Part shown: positions 19,601 through 30,254 of the stretch, one piece after another | How the letters are laid out: each line of letters opens with the position of its first letter | How positions within the stretch are numbered: the first letter of the stretch is position 1 | Origin: Balamuthia mandrillaris | Taxonomy: Eukaryota; Discosea; Longamoebia; Balamuthiidae | DNA: 64,000 bases | Direction of reading: 5' to 3' | Assembly: GCA_031835245.1 (NCBI GenBank) | Contig: JAVKOQ010000052.1 | Location: 186,001 to 250,000, forward strand | The notes under the pieces: model-generated | Told to the model about the DNA's origin: nothing | What the model saw: the letters and a program-made list of their open reading frames with translations, nothing else | The model's database searches: none | Made by a program: the position numbers and the translations under genes

Positions 19601-21906
19601 CTTCCATCGAAAAAGAACAAAAAACACGAAGATGGCAAAGAGAGAGCAACGGAAGTGCTCCGTCTCGCCGACGAGCTCTTCCAAAAGACGTCATTGAGTT
19701 CTGAGAAGAAAGAGTCTACTGTTCTTCAGAACTTTTACCGTTGCACGTTTTCTCAACAAGTGAACGACGAAGGGCATGACGTTTCATTTATTACGGACGG
19801 CGATTGGGACCTCAATTTGTCTTTTCTGGGTTGCATCTTCGAATTCAGATATCATTCTTCTTCATCTCCTCCTCCTTCTTCCGCTTCAGCGGCAACTGCC
19901 TCTTCATCTCCTCCAACCCTTTGTGACAGCATCTACACTCTCGTCATCTCCCGAAGACAGCTCATGAGCAACTACATCTCCGCCATCATTCTCAACGCTC
20001 CCTCTTCTTCTTCGACGTCTTCTGCCTCCACCCCGCTCTCTCGCATCCGTTCTCGTCTGCCGACTCGCCCCGAGACGTTGCTGCGAGAGTGCAGCGACGG
20101 CGTGTTGCTGTGCTATCTGCTGAACCGAGTGTTTTTCGGTCGGGACGACCCGATCATTGATCCGAGGGTAATAGATTATAAACCTCGTAGCCTCGCTGGA
20201 ATCCGTGGAAATCTCAACCTATGCGTCAACGCCATGAAGACCATTTCTGGACATGGATTCTCCGACAGGCCCAACCTCGTAGATGACCTTTTGCTTCAGC
20301 AACATCATCAACCTCATAGCTTGCTAGAAGCATGGGAGAATTTCCTTTGGTTCGTTGGCACGACCTGCATTCTGTCGGTGGTCTCGCCGGTGAAGCACCC
20401 TGGTCTGTTTGTGGTGCTGCGCGAAGAGGACTCGGAGGACTTTGCCTCGTTGTTAACTTTCTTGCCGCATGAGCTCCTGTTGAGATGGATCAACTATCAT
20501 TTGGAAGAGGCCGAAGAGGAGCAAATCAACAATCTCTCTTCTGACCTTGCTGATTGTGAAAAGGTTTATCTCTTTCACTTACTTTTTGTTCTTCAGTTAA
20601 TTGCCTTGTTCTTCTTCTTCTTCTTCCTCCTCCTCCTCTTCTTCTTGCCCTCTTCAGCTGACACTCTTTGTCGCGAACAAACAGTACTTGATCTTGATGG
20701 GAGAATTAGACCCCAAACTGGACCTAATGGAAGCATTAGAGGAACCTGACCTTCTCAAACGAGCTGAATTCGTGGTGTCAATGGCCTATTCTCGCCTCGG
20801 CAGCCCAGTACTGCTCTCACCACGAGATATACTCGGTGCCAATCCAACACTCAACCTCCTCTTCTTGGCGGGGCTGTTCACTGCCAGAACTGGCCTTTGC
20901 GACAAGGATGAAATCAAGGAAGAGCTTGAAGAACAATGCGGCGTGGACTCGACTGTGTTGGAAGCCATGGCAGAAGAGGTTCGAGAGGAACGCGCGTTGT
21001 GCATCTGGGTGAACAGCTTGTTGAACACCGGGGTGAGGAACCTCTTTCGTGCTTTTCGTGACGGCAAGCTCTTTCTTCGATTATTGGACAAAGTCATATC
21101 TTCTGCTTCGTCCTATCCTTCATCTCAACAGCAAGGGGAAGGCGATGGAGAGCAAAAGGAAGAAAGAACTACTAGTTTGGTGGATGCAAAGTTGTTGGCT
21201 TCGCAGCCGTTAACAGTCTTTCAGAAAGTGGAAGTCTGCAATCACGTGGTCGATGTAGCCACAAAGTTGGGGATGAGGGTGGTTGGCTTTGATGGAAAGG
21301 ACATTGTCGATGGCAAAAGGCGATTCCTTTTGGCGTTGGCTCATCAGATATGGCGTTACTGGGTGCTTCTTCGTTTCCAACAGCAGACGGACGTCTTCCT
21401 GGTGAAGCAGAGCAAGAAACAGGAGGAAGAACAGGCCTCAGAAGACAAGAAGAAGAACAAGACGGCACCAACGACGGCAGTAGAAATTGGAGAGATGGAC
21501 ATCGTCAAGTGGGTTAATGCGCAAGTTCAACTGAATAACGGCAATGCGGCAGTTACCACTATTCGAAGTTTGGAGGACAGAAAGTTAAGCAAAGGAACCT
21601 TCATATTGGATCTGCTGCGTGCGTTGCACCCTAAAGTGCGCGTGGATCCTGCTTTAGTGTTTCCTGGCGTTTCTAGTTCGTATATCTTTCTTGTTGCTAC
21701 CTGACTTCCTTCTTCTTACCACCGGAAAAATAGAAAAAGAGAGAGTATACAATGCACGGTATGCCATTAGCTTGGCGTGGAAGGCCGGTCTATCGGTGCA
21801 CGTCAGCAAAGACAGCATCCTCAAAGTGCGACCGGGTGCCTTGCTCTCCTTTCTTAACAGTCTTTTAGAGTCTGGCCATGTCACAACCACTTCTTCTCAT
21901 CTTTGA
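13677..21906 (+). CDS. Talin/kindlin-like F0-F1-PH head fused to a fimbrin-like CH-domain array
   Basis: About 2,300 residues in more than ten exons. The start at 13677 gives MANKTITVRIRLVEAQLFKK, joined to VAEAIRAIAKATQ and DDYGLFLPPKD, the talin F0 signature. F1 follows with ALKVSLLDG and DDTKTVGEL, then SLREQGY. A PH domain occupies about 14596-14985 (YFEGYLWRKRG, KQWYVLKKNKLHYF, FFFLAEDAYAMEKWVARLEEA). Exons 15423-17637 encode a Ser- and Glu-rich linker with Lys clusters. From 17850 CH-type modules appear, at first degenerate (LLQWFQLHMTKL, LMKWTNFLLQ, LLIAWVNFILRKANH). Next comes a clear fimbrin order: DGVLLCYLLNRVF with NLNLCVNAMKTI; LLLRWINYHLEEA with DLKRAE-like DLLKRAEFVVS; CIWVNSLLNTGV with DGKLFLRLLDKV and DGKDIVDGKRRFLLALAHQIWR; and IVKWVNAQVQLNNG with a final exon YNARYAISLAWKAGL. 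It likely links membrane phosphoinositide or receptor tails to F-actin. No EF hands, F2 or F3 lobe were seen. Confidence 0.8.
15104..15385. repeat. (TTC)n/(TTCTTG)n tract in an intron of the head-CH gene
   Basis: Compound microsatellite filling most of the about 370-base intron after the PH-domain exon. It ends 35 bases before the acceptor CATGCAG|GTTGG, so it forms an extreme polypyrimidine region. Confidence 0.92.
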
Positions 21907-22050
21907 ACGACAGAGAAAAGTGAGAGAGAAGAGGGACGAACCACATTTTTGTTGTACAGAACTACTTTTTCTTTTAAAAAAAATGAATCTTTTAAAACAA
22001 GAGCAGAAAAAAAGGAGGAGTTGTTTTAAAAACGAACGTTAGACTTGTTG

Positions 22051-24543
22051 TTAAAACAAGTGTGACTTGAACCTGTTTCTCATCTTTTGGTCCGCAGCAG
22101 GGTCCCAACAAGCATCCTTCATTTGGGACCGTCTGGAGGCGCACTGCTTGGCCATCGTCCACTTCTCCACCACTTGATGCTCCTCCGGAACGTCCTCGTA
22201 TTCTTCCTCCGAAGAGAGGGCAAAAGGAGATTCGCCGGTGGCCATGGCAGGATCGCTCGTTGTAATCTTTCCGTTCTCCATGCGGCCCATGAAGCGACGA
22301 GAGAAGACGCCTTTCACCGGGCAAGAGGAAGAAGGCAGGAAGGTGATGGTGAGGTCGTACCAGTTTCCGCTCGCGGCAACGCTCACCGGTTGAATGGCTT
22401 TGCTGTTGGTGTCAACGCTAAGGATCCAAGGGCCACCGCTGTTATAAGCATTGTCCACCACTTTAAAGGTGCATGTTCCTGCATCATCTTCGTCCGCGAG
22501 GTTGTTGTTATTTGTGTTGAAGAGATAAACAACAACGTTGACTTTGCTGTTTGGCTTGTCGTAGGAGAGGAAAGCGTTGATTGGAAGCGAGGAGGAGGCG
22601 TCCATAGGGTACAACAACGAGCCGGCAAATTGACGAACAAAGCCGTTCGGCCCATGCATGCTCAAGTTGTACATTCCTCCAGTGGATTTGCTATCCACCG
22701 TCCATTCATCGGATAACCATTTGCCTCCTTCGATGGCGTACTTCCTCGGAGGAGCGTTCGGTTGCAAGAGGTTGTAAACAAAGAAGACAGTTCCAGCTGC
22801 TCCCGTGTTGTTCATCTTGATGCTCAGTTGAGCGGAAGAAGAGGAAGAAGAGGGAATCAACTGGTCGGAGATGAGAAACTCGTAGGGCAGAGGACGAGAG
22901 AGACGCGTGCCAGGCTCTTGAGTGGGCATGCTCTGCTTCTCTGGTAGGCGTGGTGCTGGCAGGTTATCGCACTCCCATTTGGACTTGTTGACGTTTTGGC
23001 TGGTGTCCGGCAAGGCGGTAGGCCAGCTATAGTCAGGAGAGGAAAAGTCAAAAGCGGCGGTCAAGTCAGAGACGATGGCGCGTCTCCAAGGACTGATGTT
23101 GGGGCAACGAACTCCAAAACGCTTCTCTATCAACTTGATGACGGAGGTGTGGTCGCTGATCTCGGAGTAGACATAGTGGCCACGAGTCCATGGAGAGACG
23201 ATGATGAGAGGCACGCGGAAGCCGAGACCGATGGGATTACCGGGAGGAATGTCAAACTCCTCTTCCACGGTGAGCTCTCCGACGGTGGTGACGGTGGACT
23301 TGCCTCCCTCTTCGGGACGAGGAGGAGTGGGCGTCCAGTGATGGTCAAAGAACTGACCTCCTTCATCGTAGTTGAGGATGAAGGCGGTCTTGGCGTAGAC
23401 GCTCTTGTATTGAGGCTTGCCCAAGACAGAGATGAGACGGTTGGAGAGGTCCTCTCCATCTCCTGGATGATTTTCGGCGTGCTCAGAGAGGGCCGTAGGT
23501 CCCACGATCCAAAGCACCGATGGGAGAGAGTCCTTGCTGACCATGTCCTCAAAGGCCTGCACTAAGTCGTCCACCGGACGGATGCCCAACTCATAGAGTG
23601 GGGAACCAGGCTTGGCCTGCTGGAAGGAGTTGAACCACTCAAAGGCGTTGTCATCAAAGTTGTCCACCTCTTGAATAACCCTCCAGGAAACGCCGGCCTT
23701 CAACAAGGTCTCGGCCATGGTCTCCCACATGAAGCCTGGCTTGTACTCGCTGTCATCCAGACTGCAGACTCCCTGGCTGTTGGGGGCGGAGAGGCCGTTG
23801 GAGCCGGTGAAGAGGTGTTGCCTATTGGGGTTCGTGGCGGTGAAAGTGGACTGGAAGTACTGGTCGCCAATGGTGAACGCGTCAGCCAGGGCGTAGTACC
23901 AGGGCAGGTCGGAGCGGTTGAAGAAGGACATGCCAAAGCCTGGGTCACGCGCGGTGTTCCAGGCGTCCATCTTGCCGCCGTTGAAGATCATGATGTCGCT
24001 TTCGTAGGCCATCTGAGGGGCGGGCATGCACTGGGCAGAGGTACGGTCGAACTGGAGGTTGAAGGGGAGGATGTAGGAGTCCTTTCCTGCCGGCTGGTAG
24101 AAGATGGGCCTGCCGTTGGGGAGGCGGGGGTGAGCGCGGTCGTTGAAGCCACGCACGCCGTTCAGGTTGCCATCTAGAAGCAGAGCAAAAGAGACGACGG
24201 TTCATGAGAAAGAGGACAGAAAAAGCAGAGAAGAGAAAAGAGAGGAGAGGGGAAGAGAGAAGTAGAAGAGACAGAGCAGCTGAAAAAAGAAGACTTCTTT
24301 GTAGCAGAGAAGAAGGAGAAGAAAGGCAGGAAAAAAAAAAGGGGGGAAGGAAAGGAGAGTACAGTAGTGGTCAAAGGCGCGGTTCTCTTGCATGAAGATG
24401 ACAATGTGCTGAAGGTCTTGGAGGGTGCCAGTCCCAGCGTTGATCTTGGTGGCCGACGACGTGCGTGTCGAAACCAGCATCAAGGAAGCCACCAGCACCA
24501 GCAGCAACAACACGGCCGTACGGCTGGACGAGGAGGAGAGCAT
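22051..24543 (-). CDS. Secreted bacterial-type phospholipase C (phosphoesterase family)
   Basis: Two exons, 24543-24363 and 24173-22051, giving 767 residues. The N-terminus is a signal peptide (TAVLLLLVLVASLMLVS). The catalytic domain follows with QHIVIFMQENRAFDHYYG across the intron, then NGVRGFNDR, DQYFQSTFTATNPNRQHLFTG and a late DEGGQFFDHHWTP, motifs of the phosphoesterase family that includes bacterial phosphatidylcholine and sphingomyelin phospholipases C and acid phosphatase A. Two C-terminal beta modules resemble the DUF756 repeats of Pseudomonas/Burkholderia enzymes (YEFLISDQL onward; WYDLTITF onward). A non-family acidic tail ends RFKSHLF. Such enzymes hydrolyse choline phospholipids outside the cell. 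The bacterial architecture plus a single intron in the most conserved motif suggests old lateral transfer. The gene is divergent from the Frizzled-like receptor. Confidence 0.92.
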
Positions 24544-24892
24544 GACGGTGGTGGTGAGGCCGCTGCATGTAATGCTTTTCTGCTACTTCTTGAAGTAGTA
24601 GTGGTCAAAAATAATAATAATAATAATTAAGCACGTTTGAGGGGTTATTTCCGCATTTCCGTCGACAGTTATGATCGATCTTTAGCCAATAAACAATCAA
24701 AAATAATAGTTGCCGACAGATTGTCGACGAGAAAATTTTTTTTTATTTATCCGTCCGGATAACTTCGCGACGACATGAATGTAATGCTTATGGCTTGAGG
24801 GCGAGGCATTACACGCACTCTTTGTTGGTTGGGCATGCTCTCCGGTTCCCTCCGTCCATAAAAAAACAAAGGTAAAACTTTGCCAAACCACC
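24544..24892. promoter_or_regulatory. Divergent PLC/receptor intergenic region
   Basis: 349 bases with two near copies of the window's palindrome: GTCGACA at 24661 and TGTCGAC at 24722, plus GCCAATAAAC near 24685 and an (AAT)n run near 24612. The two starts face away from each other, so elements here could serve both genes. Confidence 0.4.
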
Positions 24893-27408
24893 ATGAGGTC
24901 ATGGCGGAACGATCTACCGGCTGCCAGCAGCACCGCTGATACTCTTGCTATAACGCCTCTCCTTCTCCTTCTTTTCGTGCTGCCTCCCACGCCCGCGCTT
25001 GGTCAAACCTGCGAACAGCCCATCCAAAGCATTTTACCGAAGCCCTGTCAGAACATCGTGACCTACCCGTTGGTATACGTCTCTCCCGGCCAGTCCCAAC
25101 GCCTCGTTTCCGTGCTTACGAGGTTCGTCTATACAGTTTTTTTATTTTTATTTTTATTTTTATTTTTATTTTTATTTTTTTGCTCTCTTCTGCATCATGT
25201 TTGACGGACAACAAACACTCAAAACATACTCACACCACGCAACGAAACGAACTCAAAACAAACAAATAATTCAGCAAACTTTTAAAGCCTTTCATAGCCT
25301 CCCCGACGACTTGTCAAGCCGCAGCTTCTTCTTTTATTTGTGCGTTCAGCTATTCTCAATGCCGTTGGAGCAACTCTTCTTCGCCTCCTTCACCACCGAC
25401 GCCGCTACTTGTTCTATCTTCCAACAGCTCTTCTTCCAAATCCGCTGCCGCTTTTTACCAAGCCAGAAAGGATGCAGCGACAGCCGTAAACATTCCGCCT
25501 TGCCGAAGCTCATGTCAAGCTTTTCTTCAGGCGTGTGCTTTGCTCTTTGAAGACCTCCTTCCCTATGACTGCAACCAACTTCCTCCCGACCCTGCTTCTT
25601 TGCTTCCTTTGTTGTCTCATTCTTCTTCTTCTCCTCTTCCTTCTCCTTCAGCCATCCTTTCGTCCACACGACAAACGCAACAAGAAGAAAGAAAGACAAG
25701 TCAACAACAACAAACATGCTTTCTTCCGGCTGCTTACAATGGCACTTATCCCATCTACTTGTGCCCTGACGACTTGGGTTTGGTGGCCGAGGATGGGAGG
25801 TGCGTCAGCTCCTGCAAGTCACCCATTTGGACGACGAGCGAGTGGAACACGTTCCATATCATCCTGAACGTGGGCGGATGGGTCTCTGCCTTTGGCGTGT
25901 TGTTCGTTATCATCACGTTCTTGTTGGATCCTTGGAAGACCGGACGCAAAAGTCGCTTTGTAAGCATCTCCTGCTTCTTCTTTTCTTTAGAGCGTCACTA
26001 TAACGGATATCCAACAGGTAATATATCTCTGCATAGCAGAACTCATATGTGCCGTCAACTTTGTGTGGGCCTCTCTCTACGGCCACTTCAACATTCTCTG
26101 CGACGGCCAACATCGCAACTTTGATGGACCCTTATGCATCGCCTGGAGCTCCGTCTTCGTGTGGTCCTCCTGGACGGCCACCGCTTGGTGGTTCAACGTG
26201 GTGTTGAACGTTCAGTTGGTGGGCTGGCGGAGGAGGTTGGGACTTCAAAGGAAAAGCTTCCTGTTGTGGAACAAAGTTATATTGGTGGGCCATCACGTGT
26301 GGGGATGGGGAGCTGGTTTGTTGGTGGTGATTATCGGGGTGGTGGTGGGGAAGAATGGAGCAGCGCCTGGCTATCCTATATGTCTGTACCAGGTTGTTTT
26401 CTCCTCCTTCTTCTCTTTTCTTTTGTCTCTTCTCACGCTGATTGCTTCATCCCTTTGCAATGAACAGCAAGACGATACCTCTGACCCGACATCAATGTCG
26501 TTTTGGGCTTTGTCGTTGTATTATATTCCCATCAATATAGCCGTACTTATTGGCTTTCTGCTGATGGTCGGTCTCGCTTGGCGCATCTATAAAACGGTAC
26601 CTGTACTTTTTGTTTTTTTTTTTAAAAAAAATAACACACAACGAAGAGAAACAAAAAAGCAAAAGAAGAGAAAACAACCAACAAGAGAGAGAGAGAGATA
26701 CATACTTACTCCATACAAAAAAAACATCAACGATAGCTTTCATCAACTGGGCTTTTTAAACAATGGCGACTGTTAGCACTCCTCTTCCTCCTCTCCATAG
26801 TATACAGCTTCCCCTCAGCCACAATGTTCTCCGTTCAACAGCACCATGTCGAGATTGCTGAAAGCTTAGCTCGTTGGGTCACTTGCCAGCTCATCTCTGA
26901 CACTGCCGTTGGCTCGGAACTCGACGACAGCTGCTCAAGAGGAGAAAGACCAAACTTTATTCTGATGTGTTTCACCTGCTTTTGCGTTGCCTTTCAAGCT
27001 TTACCTATCGTCATCTTGTTTGGATTCACGAAAGAGAACTTCCGATTCTATCGGCTAGGACTGAGCAACCTTCTCTCCGGTCGCAGCTTCTATTACCGGC
27101 AACCAGCGAGCAGCATCTTTGTGGCGTTGAATGCTATGGACGCGGAGGAGTATCTGTACGACGACGAGTTCAGTGGCATCGATGATGACCAGGATGACGA
27201 CGACGAATACGTCAAGTATCGACGCAAAGAGAAGGATGCCTCGGAGGAAGCAGAAGAAGAGGTCACAAGGCTGGTGTCGCGACCGGCTCGTTTGGGATGC
27301 GTCAACTTTGGAGGAGACGAGGAGGCTGCAGGCGTGGCCACATTGCTGCCCCCGTCGCTGCCGCAGAGCAAGGAGCCTCTTCTGCTGGACCTAACGAGCA
27401 ATGATTGA
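24893..27408 (+). CDS. Frizzled/Smoothened-like seven-transmembrane receptor
   Basis: The start at 24893 follows ACCACC. A hydrophobic signal (TPLLLLLFVLPPTPALG) leads to a cysteine-rich domain: CEQPI, PCQN, then across the first intron SYSQCRWSN, IPPCRSSCQAFLQACALLFE and YDCNQLPPD, the Frizzled CRD pattern. The membrane part begins after CVSSCKSPIW with FHIILNVGGWVSAFGVLF, continues with AELICAVNFVWASLYGH, FVWSSWTATAWWFNVVLN, VILVGHHVWGWGAGLLVVII, LYYIPINIAVLIGFLLM and FTCFCVAFQALPIVILFGF, giving seven predicted helices. The cytoplasmic tail is long and acidic and ends LLDLTSND. Amoebozoans have many Frizzled/Smoothened-like receptors but no Wnt ligands, so the ligand is unknown. One intron is a (TTTTTA)n tract (25135-25180); a later one carries a T-run/A-run and a short (GA)n. 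Confidence 0.87.
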
Positions 27409-27458
27409 GCAGCTTTTTTGATGTTTTTCTGCAGGAATGCTGCCGTTCCAAATGAAAC

Positions 27459-27470
27459 TGACGTCACCAC
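27459..27470 (+). promoter_or_regulatory. TGACGTCACCAC element upstream of the P450
   Basis: Contains the palindrome TGACGTCA (CRE/ATF-type core) 157 bases before the P450 start. The identical 12-mer lies 161 bases before the next gene's start (30094). A bZIP factor is the usual reader of this core; here that is inference. Confidence 0.5.
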
Positions 27471-27615
27471 CTATTATTATTACCCCATTTGGTAAATTAC
27501 TTTCAATAAAAGGTAATTAGTTCGGGGAATTTAACAGCATTACAAAACAGCGAAGCGACGAAACAGGAAACAAAAGAAAAAGAAAAAGAAAAGGAGAGAG
27601 AGAGTGCGTTCACAC

Positions 27616-28263
27616 ATGTGGCTGCTGCTCTACTTGGTTGCTGCCGTGGCGGCTGTTGCGCTTGGTCTCGTTGGCGCCGCCTTTATCTACCTGCTTTGGG
27701 TTTGTTGTTTTTTTTAAAAAATGAATTTCTGAATGATGTATCCTAAGGAAAGGTGTTTTTTGTAAAAGGTGAACAAGACAACATTCGATGCAACGGACAT
27801 ACCGCAACCGCCACGACACTGGATCTTGGGCCACATTCCAAACTTAGTGGAGGTTATAATTCATTCCTGTTCTTTCTTGTCGTTTGTTTCTTTCTTTCTT
27901 TCTTGTCGTTTCTTTCTTGCTTTCTTGTTTGCTTGCTTGTCATTTCTTTCTTTCTTCAGTCCTTTGTTTGTTCCCAAACCAAATAAATGAGTAAACACCC
28001 AACCAGCATCCTAAGGACAGCAAGTATCCATTGTTTGATGCCGGTTTCGCTGCTTTGGCCCGTCAGTACGGTTCAACGTATTGTTTGGACCTGCCGATCC
28101 CTAACCCGAAGAGAATGATCGTGACGGAGGACATTCAAATAGTGAAGCAGAAGCTCAGAGAGGACCCGCCCAAGGATGACTACAGCTTGGAGCCCCTCTT
28201 GCGCCATGGTCTTGTCACCACCAATGGCGCTGTCTGGCAACACGATCGCAAGTACGTTGAACT

Positions 28264-28331
<68 letters not shown>

Positions 28332-29566
28332 CTCGTTTTCTCTTTCGCTCGTCGTTCTTCGTTCGTTTGTTCTTTCTTGTCGTTGCTCTTCTCTCTTCGC
28401 TTTTCTCTCATAACCCCAACAACAATCAACAGAGTTATCAATCCAGCATTTCACAAGAAGTTTCTTTCGGCGTTGTTTCCTGTTATGACAAAGCATTGCC
28501 AAACGCTGATCGACGACCTTCTTTCTCTTCGTCCTTACGAAAAGGTAACCTCTTCTGTTTTTTGTTTTGTATTGGATAACAGGAACTAGCTTTAACACTC
28601 ATATCTTTTTTAACAGGTTGAAATGCACCAAAAGCTGCAATTGCTAACACTGGATGTCATCGGAGAAGCCATCCTGGACCGCAACTTTCGCTTCCAAGAA
28701 AGCCCTGACCATCCCTTGCGGGTCGTCATGCAGAACGTCTTTCAGGAGATTGCCGCCAGGGACATCGACCCTTTTCGCTCATGGACTCATCCCTGGACCA
28801 CTTGGAAGTACAACAAAGAGATAAGTCGGTGGAACGATCTTTGCAAAAAGTATTTGGAGGAGGCCCGGGTGGGACTGCTGAGGAAGCAACAGCAACAAGG
28901 CTCGACGAAAGTGGAAGGAGAGGAGGGTCTCCAAGCGGATACAATCGTGCAGGTGATGCTGGATGGAAGTTTGACGGAGCATTCACTCATTGATAACATC
29001 AAAACGTTTTTGTAAGTTTACGCTCTCTCTTCTCTTCTTAGTCTCTTCGCTTCTTAGTGAATTTTAATTGTGTGATCTTTAACTCACAAAGCTTCGCTGG
29101 ACATGACACGACGGCTACTTTGCTGAGTGGCTCCGTTGCGATGCTGTCTCAACATCCACATATCCAAGAGAAACTTCAGCAAGAAGTTGGTTCGTGTTTC
29201 CGCTGTTCTCCTCTCCTCTTATCTCTCAACCAACCTCACATCCTTTATCTTGTTTTCATTGCTCTCTTCTTTCCTTCATGCCTTTGTCCTTCTCTCAAAA
29301 AGACCGAGTTTTGGGCGAACGAAACGTACCGACCAAGGACGACATTCCAGAGCTGAAATACTTGAAAATGGTGCTCAAAGAAACGTTACGGATGTATCCG
29401 CCAGCAAGCACCAGCCGTAAACTCCGCGCCGGAGAGAAGGTGGGGCCTTACACTCTGACCAAGGACACCGCCTTCCTTGTCTCTGCTTATGTCATTCACC
29501 ATTGTCCTAAGTATTGGCCGGATCCTGAGGTTTGTTTCTTCTTGTGTGGAGCGAACGTCAACGCAA

Positions 29567-29608
<42 letters not shown>

Positions 29609-30023
29609 AACATCACTGATTCGTTTGTATGCTCTCTTTATAGGTATTCGATCCGGAACGTTTCTCCCCAGAGAACAGCAAGAACCGGGATCCTTACACC
29701 TTCCTCCCTTTCCTTGCCGGCCCTCGTAACTGCATTGGCCAAGTACATACGCCCTCCAGCTCCTCCGCACTATCTCTCCTTCTTCTTTTATGCGTTCTTT
29801 TCCTGATGCTTTCGTTACGATGCAGCATTTGGCCATGTTGGAAGCAACAGCGTTGCTGTGCATGTTGATGAAGCGATTCTCCTTCAGGATGGCCTACAAC
29901 CAGATCTACCAGTTGAAGTACCAGATGACCAACGTGCCTTCCCATGGCGTTTGGGTCTTTGCCCTGCCCAGAGAACTCCTCCAACACGAAAGAGAGCAAG
30001 CGGCAGACCTCCAAAAGGAATAA
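27616..30023 (+). CDS. Cytochrome P450 monooxygenase, membrane-anchored
   Basis: The start at 27616 gives a hydrophobic anchor ([20 protein letters not shown]), then VNKTTF and the proline-rich hinge [14 protein letters not shown]. Exons follow with [45 protein letters not shown] (helix C region), [11 protein letters not shown], and the helix I motif [11 protein letters not shown]. ExxR is [11 protein letters not shown], the PERF-like motif is FDPERFSP, and the haem loop is [14 protein letters not shown] with the axial Cys. It ends in [17 protein letters not shown]. All landmarks are intact, so it should be active at the ER; the layout resembles CYP4-type or plant CYP97-type clans, but a subfamily cannot be set by eye. 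There are about ten exons. Introns hold (CT)n at 28264-28330 and, unusually, (GA)n at 29571-29607. Confidence 0.93.
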
Positions 30024-30093
30024 AAAAAACAGAGAGAACCTCCCTCTTCCTCTTGGAGAGCGATGGGCTACATCGAGTCCATTTTTTTGTGGA

Positions 30094-30138
30094 TGACGTC
30101 ACCACTTAACCTACAAAAATGCGAGAATGACGTCACCA
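30094..30138 (+). promoter_or_regulatory. Two TGACGTCACCA elements upstream of the TTC39-like gene
   Basis: TGACGTCACCAC at 30094-30105 and TGACGTCACCA at 30128-30138, 161 and 127 bases before the ATG. They lie between the P450 stop and the next start and match the site at 27459. TGTCGACT at 30192 is a 7/8 match to the window's other palindrome. Confidence 0.5.
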
Positions 30139-30254
30139 GTAGTTGGGGAGTGATACTTGGCGACAGGCAAACCATGTCTCTTGACTTTTCCTGTCGACTC
30201 CATTAATACGAAAAAGAACGAAAGAGAACAGAAAAGATCCGTCCGGAGCGAAGG

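Noticed and set aside
22087..24177. Plus-strand frames over the phospholipase gene
   Set aside because: Antisense to strong coding sequence; no domain.
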